Assembly (NCBI RefSeq): GCF_000002595.2
Contig: NC_057006.1
Span: 8,167,325-8,231,324 of the forward strand
Origin: Chlamydomonas reinhardtii
Taxonomy: Eukaryota; Chlorophyta; Chlorophyceae; Chlamydomonadales; Chlamydomonadaceae
DNA: 64,000 nucleotides
Reading direction: 5' to 3'
Shown here: piece after piece, positions 32,101-42,422 of the stretch
Numbering within the stretch: the stretch's first letter is position 1
How the letters are laid out: each line of letters opens with the position of its first letter
Program-made: the position numbers and the translations under genes
Notes under the pieces: model-generated
Seen by the model: the letters and a program-made list of their open reading frames with translations, nothing else
Databases searched by the model: none
Told to the model about the DNA's origin: nothing

Positions 32101-32538
32101 CCACCTCCCCCGCCCTGCCAGGCCGTGTTCGACTACGTGGACAGCCTGGACGCCACCAGCTACAGCCGCTACCACCTGGTGGCCAACTACCCGCGCCGCG
32201 TGTTCGTGCGGGCGGCGCACGGCCCCGTCAGCCTGGCGGAGCTGGGGCTGGTGCCGCAGGTGCGGGCGGCCTTTTTAAGGGGGGGGGCTCGGGGGTGCTC
32301 TGTGGAGGGCTGCGGGATTCAGGGCTGCGGGGCGTGAGGCTGAGGGACGGGGTCAGGGTAAGAAGGGGATGCAGCCGTGGGGTGCAGCGAGTGAGGTTGC
32401 CTGCAGCGTGGTCCATGTCCGCGCAGGCCCTGGCGCTTCAATTGCCGTTTGCGGCTGAGTAGCTGCGGCTGCTTCCCACGGAACCTGCCACCTTTGATCT
32501 GACTGCAGGCGGCGCTGTTTGTGCAACCGGACGAGTGA
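29106..32538 (+). CDS. FAF2/UBXD8 (PUX10)-like UBA-UAS-UBX protein
   Basis: Nine exons, 29106-29238, 29558-30150, 30329-30439, 30663-30872, 31147-31251, 31454-31497, 31641-31830, 32122-32259 and 32509-32538, give 517 residues. Exon 1 carries a UBA-like helix bundle ending ARFLLEAAGGNLELALQMA. A Pro/Ala linker and a hydrophobic hairpin (~124-146, LGLLGFMLRVPFMALGLGF) follow, as in proteins that insert into the ER and lipid droplets. A thioredoxin-like UAS domain comes next (FRFLFVYLHSPEHE, FCRQVLTNP, CTRFPFIALLSL), then a charged coiled coil (EYEASLAADRAREAERAEE), then a UBX domain (AAIRLRLPDGTNTSRGF to LFVQPDE). The p97/CDC48-binding FPR turn reads YPRR. The family recruits CDC48 to ER-associated degradation and lipid-droplet proteins. 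The start is the ATG of the UBA exon, which joins exon 2 in phase. Confidence 0.9.
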
Positions 32539-33582
32539 GCACCGTGAAGATGCCACCTAGGCAACAAAGGGAGGCCAGCAGTGTGGTGCTGTGGTGCCCA
32601 TCGAAAATGCATGCCTGTCGCATGTGTGCTGTTGGGAAACGCCTAATGGGCGCGCTGGTGGCTTTAGTTGTGTACAATTATGAGCATGTGCAATAAGGTG
32701 GCGGGGTTGCGATGTTCATCACATATCCCATGGTATGTAGTGCGGGCTACAGCAGTCATCCGTGGCAGTTAATGTCGCCCCCATACATGTACCGTATACG
32801 GTTAATGAAGATGAACTAGGAGTGACATTTCGGCCAATGACACAGATGCAGTTGCCAGAAAGCTTTAGGGTACCCCATTACCTTCAGGAAGGAAGCTTGC
32901 CATCGGCAATGTTGCCTGAAGCCATGCGCGCACATGTTACATGTCACTTCACCGCGGCCGCAGCGCGTGGCGTTCTACACACTGACCTCTGCAGTTCCTT
33001 TACCGTATCCTCTCACTCCATGCGCATTGCACCAGTACCCCGTCGCTGTAATCAAACCCAAATCAGCGTCGTATGACGCAGCAGTACGTGGCAGACAAAG
33101 AGTACACCGTACACGACAAAATCGAATCCTCTTGTGTCACCTAGACAAGCAAGCTATACCGTGGCAGGTGTAGCTCTCGACACGCCAAGGTGCTTGTGCT
33201 GGACCGAGCTCTGACAGCACCCGATCTTGATCAAAGGAAAGTGACAGCCCACGAAACAAAGAGAGCGCCGGATACACAACAGCGCCAAGGCCGAAGGCCC
33301 GCACGCCGTACCAGCATGTTCCGGACGCCAATCAAACAAGTTGCGACCCAACCTCGCACAGGCAATCCAATGCGCCCATGCCTGGTATCACGCTCTGCTT
33401 CAAACCCTCACAAACGAGTGCGCACGGGCAAACGGTTGGCATGCCGTGCGATGTCAACAGCTCCTCACGCTCTCAATGCAGTCCTTGTGCTCCCTCCTTC
33501 CCCAACCCCTCTCGCCGGCGGCTTCCCAGCTCCACCGACGCGGTGTGTTCCGCCTGACGCCCAGCTCAGGCCGCGAGCGGCC
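32539..33582. other. Convergent intergenic region
   Basis: It holds the 3' UTRs of the FAF2-like gene (+) and PEF-A (-). No exon with codon bias or domain similarity is seen; forward open frames across 33.2-33.9 kb overlap PEF-A antisense. Confidence 0.5.
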
Positions 33583-35149
33583 TTAGGCCACGTGGGACGC
33601 GGCGTACACCCACTGGTTGAAGTCAAGGGTGATCTTGCCTGCGCACATGCCGACAGGATCGTGTTGAGCTCCATCAGCCCATTGACAGCACCACCAGTGC
33701 CACAACACGGAGTCCGCTGGAAGGCCCGAAGCCCTGCCCGCGTGCAATGGTCTATCCCGCAACTACTTGCGTTCATCGCCATTACCTGTGCCTCCCCGCT
33801 GAGGCGTTCCTACCAATCCCGCCTCCCGCGGCCCTATGCCCGACCCGCGTCCTTTTGCCAACCCGCGCCCTGCCCCCGCCCTGCCCCCGCCCCGCCGCGC
33901 CTGCCCAGCGCCCACCTGTCCGCTGCTGGTCGAAGGCCGTGAAGGTGCGCACGCAGGACTGCAGGAACAGGCACATGCGGATGTACTCGTCCAGCGACAG
34001 GGTGCCCGAGTTGTCGGGGTCGTGCCGCGACATCATGGCCGCAAGCACGGGCGGGTCCAGCCGGAAGCCTGAGGAGCGGGGGCAGAGGGCGGCGGGCCGA
34101 GGGCGGTCAGAGGTAGCAGCAGCATAGCGTGGTACAGCGGAAAATGGGAGACACGCAAACACAGAACGCGTGTGTAGGTGCGGCGCAGGAGCATGGAGGG
34201 CATGCGTTTGTAGCGGAGCGGAGAGCGCGGTTGATTTTGGGAGCAGGTGCGCGGAGAATGACGTCAGCGGAGAGGCAGCAGCAGGGCAGGTGACGCCCCG
34301 GGCACCTCACGTCCTGCGTGCTAAGGAACATGCCGTGATGTAACGGGCCCGTTAAGATTCACCCCACTGTGACCTCCTTTTTCGGGCAATTGCACTTGCA
34401 CACCTCTAGCAGCCACCTTGCCCCTGACTTGCTGCCCCGGCCCCATGACAGCCGCCCGAGAACTGCGTCACAGACACCCCCGCATGACATTTGACACTAT
34501 AACACGCCCTGGCGGCCGCATCGTTGGTTCCAGCGGCTGCTCGAGCACGGCAGCTGGGCACCCTACCTGCGTGGTTGAGGGCCTGCTGCACCTCGTTGGT
34601 TTGGAGCGTCCGGCTGCGATCCGCATCGAAGTACGCGAAGCTGTTCTGAATGTTAACCAGGAACTCGTGCAAGCGCTGAAACTCGGGAAAGCTTAACCGC
34701 CTGCGCCCGCGCGTGTCGAAAGCTCTGCAGAGAAGAGGACAGATGGGCGTGTTTAGCGACCCGCCCGCCCGTCAGGGATGTGAGGATGGTCCTGCATTTA
34801 CCCACCTAATCATCTGGTCCACGTCTGAAATGCCGAAGTGCAGGTTGCCCATTGAGAGGGCCCGCTGCAGCTCCTTGACGTCCAGCTCGCCACTCCTGTC
34901 TATGTCAATGCTAGCAAACCACTGAACGTGGATGCCAGAAGCACAAAAAGAAAGGCGCCCAGTGAACAGCAGTCGCGGAAGCACTCAGTCAATGCCCTCG
35001 CTCACCACTCCAACACGCCAAACCCCATTTTGCTGGATCCCTAGAGCTTAAATGAAGGCAAGCCCCAGCATTCTGCCGGCAACACCATCCTTCGTCTTCG
35101 GGCACACTGAAACTCCGGCCAACCCGCTCACTTGTTGGATGTTGGCCAT
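33583..35149 (-). CDS. Penta-EF-hand Ca2+-binding protein, copy A
   Basis: Five minus-strand exons, 35149-35132 (MANIQQ), 34921-34806, 34724-34567, 34068-33916 and 33638-33583, encode 166 residues. Successive EF-hand helices and loops can be read: DIDRSGELDVKE, the degenerate DTRGRRRLSFPE, DADRSRTLQTNE, DPDNSGTLSLDE, and a last degenerate pair-forming segment (FDQQRTGGKITLDFNQWVY). The order and the C-terminal ITLDFNQWVYAASHVA resemble the penta-EF-hand family (ALG-2/PDCD6, peflin, sorcin). These proteins bind Ca2+ and adapt membrane-repair and ESCRT or ER-exit partners. It is a tandem paralogue of the next gene (36321-37360), with one more intron near the C-terminus. Confidence 0.85.
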
Positions 35150-35618
35150 GGTTGGCCGCTGCTGGGTTCAAGCTCCCTTTGCGATAGTCTAATACAGAAG
35201 CGGAGGCGGAGCAAGCCGGTGTACCAAAAACGGCTGGTCTCGGTGGTGAAACTCAGAGAACGCTCAACAGCGAGACGTAGAGTGTATGTGTAGTTTAAGC
35301 TGTTTTCAAATGTCTATGTATAACACAGCCATTATCTGCCCGAGAACTAGAAGCTGAAACATGCCCGTGCATGGTGTTGGCGAGCAGGAGTGGAAGGCGC
35401 CAGCAGCCGGAGGTGGCCGAAGAGTGGGTCGTAGCGCTGTATCCCATACCCCAGCCACCCCGTCTAAGTACATGGAAAGCTGACGCGTAAGGGAACGTGT
35501 ACCAGTTACTCAGTCCCGGCACTCCCCGCGGCTTCTGAAAGGCTGAAAGCAGGGTCTGGCAGCTACTTTGGGGGACCAGACCAGCTCCGAGTGCACGTTG
35601 ACAGTCACACGTTGACAC

Positions 35619-35764
35619 AGCTCCAAGCTCTAGAGCAGCCAACCTCCATCACTAACACACGCAGCTCCACAGCTCCAAAGCTCCACGCCCACCCACGAAG
35701 CTCCAAGCTCTAGAGCAGCCAACCTCCATCACTAACACACGCAGCTCCACAGCTCCAAAGCTCC
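35619..35764. repeat. 66-bp perfect direct repeat, 80-bp period
   Basis: The 66 bp at 35619-35684 recur without a mismatch at 35699-35764, separated by 14 bp. The unit is itself rich in AGCTCCA/AGCTCCAAAGC words. Perfect identity in non-coding DNA suggests a recent duplication. Confidence 0.95.
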
Positions 35765-35768
35765 GCAT

Positions 35769-35925
35769 CTACTCCGGTCCAGGCTCCTTCTTCTTGCCTC
35801 TTGTTTTCTTCGTGACAGGGGCCAGGGGCTTGGCCTTGTTGGTCGCCGCCGCCTCGCCCCTGCGAGGGATGTTGGGATTGACGTGGCGGATGTTGTGGAT
35901 GACGTGGCGGAAGGGGTGCGTCCAT
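35769..35925 (-). other. Possible orphan 3' exon / gene fragment (basic C-terminus)
   Basis: On the minus strand, a CAG acceptor-like site at 35926-35928 is followed by about 51 codons reading WTHPFRHVIHNIRHVNPNIP and ending in a Lys-rich tail with TKKTRGKKKEPGPE before TAG. Composition looks like a real protein C-terminus rather than a shadow. There is an in-frame stop just upstream, and no upstream exon is apparent before PEF-B ends at 36321. It could be a fragment of a gene copied from elsewhere, or chance. I do not recognise a family. Confidence 0.3.
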
Positions 35926-36320
35926 CTGCCCACTGGACCGCGTTACATGAGATGGAAACAGAATTAATCTACCCCGTACGTGTGTGCCTGGCGCTCCTCC
36001 ACTGCCCTAGCATCCGCTGGGCACTCTGGCAACCTGTCCGGCAATGTTCCCTTCTTCCCTTTTATCCTTCAGGCGCGGCTCCCGGAGCGTCCTCCCTGGG
36101 CTCACACTGTCCTTGCAGCATGTACCTGTCACTATAAGGCACTCTACCATTCCTCAGGTACAATTAAATGATTGATTAAAGGATAGCCCCATCTTCAGTC
36201 TCACCTGCTGCAATAAGCCTGCCCAGAAACCTCAACAGCCATCACCATCCTCTATGTACACTGCAACTCAGCCGGCCTCACGCAACACAGCGCCGGCCAG
36301 CTTCACAATTTAGGGTGATG

Positions 36321-37360
36321 CTATGCCAGGTAGGAGGCGCAGTACACGAGCTGGTTGAAGGTGAGGTCAACCTTGCCGGTGCGCTGCGCGTCAAAGGCTG
36401 TGAAGCCGCGGCGCGCCGTGTGTAGGAACAAGGAGATGCGCAGGAAGTCATCGCGCGCGAAGGTGCCGCTCACGTCCGTGTCATGGCGCAGCAGCACCGC
36501 ATTGAGGGCGTGGGGGTCGAGGGTGTAGCCTGTGTTACAGGGGAAGGCGTGGGCTGGGATGTTGGCCAAAGTTAACGGTTATAACAGAGGCAACGAATGC
36601 TTTCCCTGGTTTCGAGTACCAATCCGCTGTGTGCATCGCTGAGTCATTCCCGGCGACTTACCTAACCGCGCAAGCACCTGCGGCGCGTCCGCAGCGGTAA
36701 TGGTCTTGCTGCCCTTGGCCACTGCCGTGAACGCGTCCGTGACTGCTGACAGGAAGCGGTGTAGCTCCACGAATTCGTTCACGTTGAGCTTGTGATTACC
36801 CTTGGAGTCAAACGCCCTGCAACAAGAAGAGGTCAGCACGCACACGCCATGGGGATTCCAAGCAGTGCAGCGGAATGGCATGTGTGCACATGCGCCGCAG
36901 CCCCGTTCGCAAAGCGGTACATGTGTCGCCGTATGGGGCGGCCTGGGAAGCAGCGTACCGCCCCTGGGTGTGACCTTACGGCCAGCCTCGAGAACGATCA
37001 CTGTAGTTCACGTCAACCCTCTCACCGGACAAACTGGTGGGCCTGCTGTAAGCTGTAGCCGAGCCCGCCAATCTCGAGCGCTTGCCGCAACTCCTTGGCG
37101 TCCAGTAAGCCAGAGTTGTCTGCGTCCACGCTCTCGAACCATAGCCTGCGAAAGAAACCGTAATCAGGTATCACAGCGTAAAGAAATATCCTAATATGGC
37201 CCATTGCTGTCCAGAAAGTGACCAGGTGGATGCTATACGCATGCTAGTCGGCCTGATGCTGTGTGAGGAGCTTAGGAAGGTGCTGGCAGCAGGCACGGGT
37301 ACGCAAGGGTATGTGCCTATGGGGCACTCACCGGGCGACGTACGGGTCCACACCAGCCAT
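36321..37360 (-). CDS. Penta-EF-hand Ca2+-binding protein, copy B
   Basis: Four minus-strand exons, 37360-37332, 37145-37026, 36816-36662 and 36529-36321, encode 170 residues beginning MAGVDPYVARLWFESVDADN. EF-hand loops: DADNSGLLDAKE (canonical), DSKGNHKLNVNE, the degenerate KGSKTITAADA, DTDVSGTFARDD, and a final FDAQRTGKVDLTFNQLVY. The phase and place of the first three introns match those of PEF-A, showing a tandem gene duplication. PEF-B lacks the last intron of PEF-A. Family role: Ca2+-dependent adaptor that dimerises through the fifth EF-hand. The first exon is supported by a GTGAGT donor and correct phase. Confidence 0.85.
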
Positions 37361-37949
37361 CTATGCCGCTGTCCGCTGGGTGTACGCCAGTAATAACGAT
37401 AGCTCTACAGTGACCCTGAAGGACAAGCGTGTCAGGTCACCCGATGGTGAAGCACGGGCTGGGGGACGCCCCAACGACGCTCCCGAGCAGACCGCGTGCT
37501 GCCAGTAATGAGTGAGTAAGCTTAAGTATGACTTGCAAACATGCAGCAGATGTTGCGTCAGGAGAAGCCCGCGTGCAGAAACAACGATTCGCAAACTTCT
37601 GGTCCTGCTGGCCCCTACAGCTCCAGCAAACAAGATATTACAGTGCTACTATAGTGTGTTGTACTGAAGGGACAACCTTGTTTACTGTTTAGGGTTACCG
37701 TAGCTCCGCATGCGACATGACCGCCAGACCTCAATCTGACGAATGTTCTTGTGACGCGCGAACACATTTTGTTGCGCAGTTAATATCTTCTCAATAGCTG
37801 CGTGAACACACAAATGTCGCGATAACGTTGCTACTGCGCCAGAAAAGCGTAGCATAGTTCGCGTCGCACGCCAGTATGTTGCCTTACACGAGCGGTGGCT
37901 CGCATGGGAGCCTTTATGGGTGAGTACGCGTGTTTGAGAAGAAGTTGCC
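37361..37949. promoter_or_regulatory. Shared divergent upstream region (PEF-B / coiled-coil protein)
   Basis: This 589-bp region separates two divergent start codons and must carry both promoters. It is notably AT-richer than the flanks. No recognised motif. Confidence 0.55.
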
Positions 37950-40900
37950 ATGCGTCGCTTCGCGATCTTCTATAGCGCGCACTGCACCGCCGACGCGAAC
38001 GCGTGTGATCTGCGCAGGAGACGAAAGCCGGCTCCCAACCCGACTCTTGCGTTTGCGGGAGTTGCAGCGCTCCTCGCGCTTGCAGCGCTAGGATTCGCGC
38101 TGCATAGCCGCACGAGCGCGTCCAGCGCCCTTCGCGCGCGTGATGCCCTTTCAAAGGAGCTTGACAGCCTGCGGTCTGAATTCAACGGGCTGAAGGTGGG
38201 CGAGTCTGCCGGGTTCGGTGGCGCGTGGACACGCTGGGACAGGGTGGCCAGGCGTGGGTCGGCGCTTGCGCTCGGGGCGGCAGTCGTGCGCGGGATGTGC
38301 TGGGTGCCAGGGCAGCGCTCCTCCAGCACAGGGCCGGGGACAGGGCACAGGGCACAGGGCCGGGGACAGGGCTTGAAGGCCAACGGCAGTACTTCATAGG
38401 CACTGGGTGATGTGCGAGGCGCCCACACACCCAACCCCCGGAACCTACAGGGCAAGTTCGCATCCCGCAATGCGGAGTACGAACACTTGGAGGCCACGCA
38501 CGGGCACACCCAGCGCCGGCTGACGGAGGTCTCTAGCCAGTTGCAGCGGAAGGACGCGGAACTAGCAACTAAGGAGCAGTCGTTGCAGCAGCACATAAAC
38601 GAGGTGGGAGGCTGTTGCGCGCGTGGGACGTCAGCGCGCGTCAAATGGAGGACAAGCGCTAGTTTATGGATCGGAGGATTGTCAACGCCCCACCCCTGCC
38701 ATGTGTGCCGCGTTGGGAATGCCGGCTTATGTCGCCTTGAATAACGTCAGGCAATTTGGCGCGTGCCCTTCGGCATAATCGTGTGACACTACCACCGCAG
38801 CGGAATGTGCTGGAGCAGCACCGTAGCGGCCGTGAGGCGGAGCTCTCCAAAATGGTGGAGGACCTGCGGCGAGAGTGAGTAGGCCAGCAGGCCAGGGACA
38901 AGGGGGGGCTCCGTTGGATGCCTCCGCCTCGTGAGTTTCGCTGTCGTGGCTGCGCCATGGCAGCACCCCGCAGCAAGGTCAGGAGCTTGCGCCGACGCCC
39001 GCAGCTGAGCTATCGCCGTGGTGCCACGGCCGCACAGCCTTGCATGGTGTTGTTGACGGGTCGGGCGGGCGCTAGCTGTGCATACCCTAGGCGTCGAAGC
39101 CTGCTCTGCCGTGCATCACACGCCCCGACCACGCGTGCGGCGCAAACAGGCTGATCCGAACAGACGGTGTCATTGACGCGCTGGAGAAGAAGACGACCCA
39201 GATGGAGCACATGCACACTGTCCGCGAGGAGGACTGGCACAAGCTGGCCAACACGTGGGTGCAGTACGAGAAGGACCTGCACAGCCAGTACAAGAAGTGA
39301 GTGGCGCCGTGGGCCGTAGAGGGAGGCGGCATGGGCAGGGTAGAGGGTCAGGGTGGAGGGTCAGGGGCGGGCAGCGGGATGCTGCTGCTGCAGGGAGGCG
39401 GTGTAGGGCACGGCGGGGGCTGCTTGAGAGTGTCGCAGGCATCTTGTCCAACATCACATGTGTGGGAGCAGGTGCAGGAGGAGCACGGGATATCACATTA
39501 CAGTCTGAATGAAAATCTGCCGAACTGCGCCCCAATGGGCGGGGTTCCAGGGATGCCATTGCGGACTGGGCTCGTTGCACAGACGTGTGAAGGTTGACAC
39601 GGGTGCCCGTGGCCTGACAGGTGCATCGACGAGATTGCCAAGGTCCGGAACGAGACCGCTAAGGTGAGTCCGCACAGTGTGCACCCCAAACACACCGTCG
39701 CAGCTCAGCCTCCGGGCGGCTGGGTGCGTCCGCTACACAAACAACTTCCGGCCAAATCGGCCGGTAGTGGTTGATGCGAGAAGGGGACGAGCCTACTGTG
39801 CGTAGCCCGCCAATCTCACGACCGACGCCGCAACACGCCCGCAGGGCTTCCCCGAGGCGCCGCTTCCGGAGGCGGAGCCCAAGATCCGGCCGGAGACGGA
39901 CTTCGGCCACATCGGCGTGCAGGTGCCCGCCCACCAGGTGCGCGAGGGGTTTGTCGGGTTGGTGTCTGGGCGGTGTTGGGCCGGGCGAACCCAGCATGAT
40001 CCGCGCGCATCGTTTAGCTTGATGTATGAATAATCGTGCCTTGCCTGAGCCTGAACCCGCCCGGCTGCCTGAATCTGCGCAGGCGCACCACTTCGACCCG
40101 CTGCCGGTTGTGCCGACGCCCTCGCCGACGCCGGGCACCGTGCCCGGCAGCGACCTGCCGCTGACGCAGGCGTCCAAGATCCGCGAGTCGGTGGTGCAGA
40201 TGACGCAGGGCAAGGTGGGCCTTGAACACTCGGCCGGTCAGCCGGGCGGCGCGGCCGGAGGTGCGGTCGGAGGCGCGGTCGGAGGCGCGGTCGGAGGCGC
40301 GGCCGGAGGCGCGGTCGGAGGCGCGATCGGAGGCGCAGTCGGAGGCGCGGCAGGAGGCGCGGCCGGGGCGGGCATCACTGGCGGCGACGTCGGCGCTGGC
40401 GGTGGTAGCGGCGACCATTCGGCGCCGACGCCGACGGGCGCGCACCACCACGACATCTACCACGCGGACTTCCACGACGACCACGCGCACGCCGACGACC
40501 ACTACGGTCACCACAACTACGACCACTACCACGGCCACTACGACAGCTACGACCCCATGGTCCGTGCTGGGGGGCGTGACTTTGCCCTTGCTTGGGGCGG
40601 GGGAGGCGCGGTCCGTGCTGGAGTGGGTTACGCGGGCAAAGGGTTCGCACCAAGGTGGCTTGGGCCGCAGCACTGGATGCCAGCTGGAGTGCCGCATGAC
40701 CTGACGCACTGCCGCCCTGCTTGCACAGGACCAGTACTGGCTCCGCGACAGCCACGGCGACTGGAACGCGGATGAGGGCTTCCATGAGGGCGGCGAGCAC
40801 GGAGCCGGCAACCACGGCGGCCACCACAACCCCCACGGCCAGCAGCACGGGGGCACCCACCACGACCCCAACTACCACGGTGGCGGCGCCAACCACGGCG

Positions 40901-41285
40901 CCGGCGGTAGCGGCCACCATGATCCCAACTACCATGGAGGTGGCGGCGGGGGCAGCCACGGCGGCGGCAACAACTATCCGCATCACGACCCGCATGGGAA
41001 CCGCTACCAGTACCAGGAGCACCAACAACAGCACGGCGGCGGCGGCGGCGGCCACAACGGCGGCGGCCATGGCGGCCACCAGCAGCAGCCTCAGCACGGC
41101 GGTGCCCACGGCAGCGGCGGCGGGGACCACTGGCAGCAGCAGCCGCACGTGCAGCAGGGCGGCGGCGCTGGTGGCCATCACGGCCACGTGCCCGCGCCGA
41201 TGCACGGCATGGACCCGCACCAGCAGCAGGGGCACGGCCAGGGCCAGGGATTGCACGGCCAGGGGATGCAGGGCCAGGGCCAGGG

Positions 41286-41321
<36 letters not shown>

Positions 41322-41523
41322 CCAGTACCAGCAGGCGCAGGGGCACCACCAGCACCACCCGAACCCGAACTACAACGCGGGGCAACAGCAACAACAGCAC
41401 CAGCAGCAGCACCAGCAGCAACAGCAGGGGCACAACCAGCAGCAGCATGGGCAGCCGCACCACAACCCGCACAACGACCCGCACATGGATGCATACCATG
41501 GCGGGCACCACAACCCGTGGTAA
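37950..41523 (+). CDS. Type II membrane coiled-coil protein with His/Asp/Gly/Gln-rich tail, family unknown
   Basis: Eight exons, 37950-38195, 38451-38603, 38801-38874, 39150-39296, 39621-39663, 39845-39937, 40083-40559 and 40729-41523, join in phase to 675 residues. A short basic N-terminus (LRRRRKP) precedes one transmembrane segment (~31-52), then ~170 residues of predicted coiled coil (LRARDALSKELDSLRSEFN; LEATHGHTQRRLTEVSSQLQ; DALEKKTTQMEHMHTVREED). A Pro/acidic linker with DFGHIGVQVPAHQ follows, then a GGAV/GGAA repeat, a His/Asp cluster (HHHDIYHADFHDDHAHADDH), and a 265-residue tail of HHDPNYHGGG-type and Gln-rich repeats. The topology should be type II, with the tail in the lumen or outside. 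The architecture recalls Golgi GOLIM4/GOLM1 proteins, but I see no sequence proof. His clusters could bind Zn, Ni or Cu. Function unknown. Confidence 0.75.
40245..40367. repeat. 12-bp coding tandem repeat (GGAx)
   Basis: About ten copies of GGAGGCGCGGTC and near variants, encoding GGAV/GGAA/GGAI, within exon 7 of the type II membrane protein gene. Confidence 0.9.
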
Positions 41524-42422
41524 GGTGCACGCGCAATTTGTTGCAGGGGTTCCTGTCCCTGACTTAACGAGGTTTATGACAGATCACAATGGGGTGGTGC
41601 GGGGTGCAGCGCTTGGCGAAAGCAATGCAAACGTGGCGTGCGTAGGACAAGGAACACGAAGCGTAGTAGTGGCTATCGACTTGATGCATCTGCTAGGTAC
41701 GGTAGCTTTAGCCAACTGAGCAGGAAATCAAGAAGTCTGGTGCTGCAAGCCCCGGTATGGACTTTGCATGGGCTGCGGAGGCGCATCGCGCTACCCTGGT
41801 CAACATGAGGCTTGGTAGGCGGCACAGCAGTAGACGCTGGTTGTGCACGGATAATGGCAGGATGATGCGCACATGCCCTTCTATCCGGTAGGGCCGGTTT
41901 AGCGGCTCGCCTGTCGGGGATGAGAGGACTAGATTCATGAGGCATGGTAAGACGGGGTGTGCGGGCGCCGCACCCCCTTCCTGCGTGATTCAGGGCAAGG
42001 GATTAACAATGAGGGATCGGTGCCTGGGCTCAGGCCGAAGTAATGACTTGGAGGAGCGAGAGAACGAACTGATGATGCGAGCGGCGTGGTGTAAGCTTCA
42101 AGAGCGCCGGAAATGGGGCACGGGGAACTCCGCACGGGAACTCGGGGAGGTCCAGGCGTGGGTGCTGTCAACTGACCGTCTTCAGCTTGATATCGGGAAA
42201 TATAGGATATTATGGGTCAGTTGTTTAAATGCATCAGCTTGTACTTGGGCTGCTTCAACTTCAAGCTCAAGTCGAGGCGCTGCATGGGAGCTCGGTGCCC
42301 TTGCCAAAAAATAGTTCCTGTTCGCCTCTACAATTTCTTTAGTTAGGTAGACGGCATACTCCCCCTTCATTTGCATTTTACCAGCTCAACTCAGGGGGCC
42401 GCCGACAAAACCCGCCGCAAAG
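41524..42422. other. Intergenic, 3' UTR of coiled-coil gene and eIF4E promoter
   Basis: About 0.9 kb with no supported exon. The last 120 bases before the eIF4E ATG are AT-richer and probably include its 5' UTR. Confidence 0.5.

Larger units (their letters stand above)
35150..36320. other. Intergenic between PEF paralogues
   Basis: The region holds the promoter of PEF-A and the 3' UTR of PEF-B. Two structures stand out: a 66-bp perfect direct repeat (35619-35764) and an isolated basic open frame on the minus strand (35769-35925), listed separately. Confidence 0.5.

Noticed and set aside
40375-41511. 378-codon Val/Leu-rich minus-strand frame resembling a membrane protein
   Set aside because: It is the reverse complement of CAC/CAG/GGC repeats in the His/Gln-rich exon; the hydrophobic look is an artefact.
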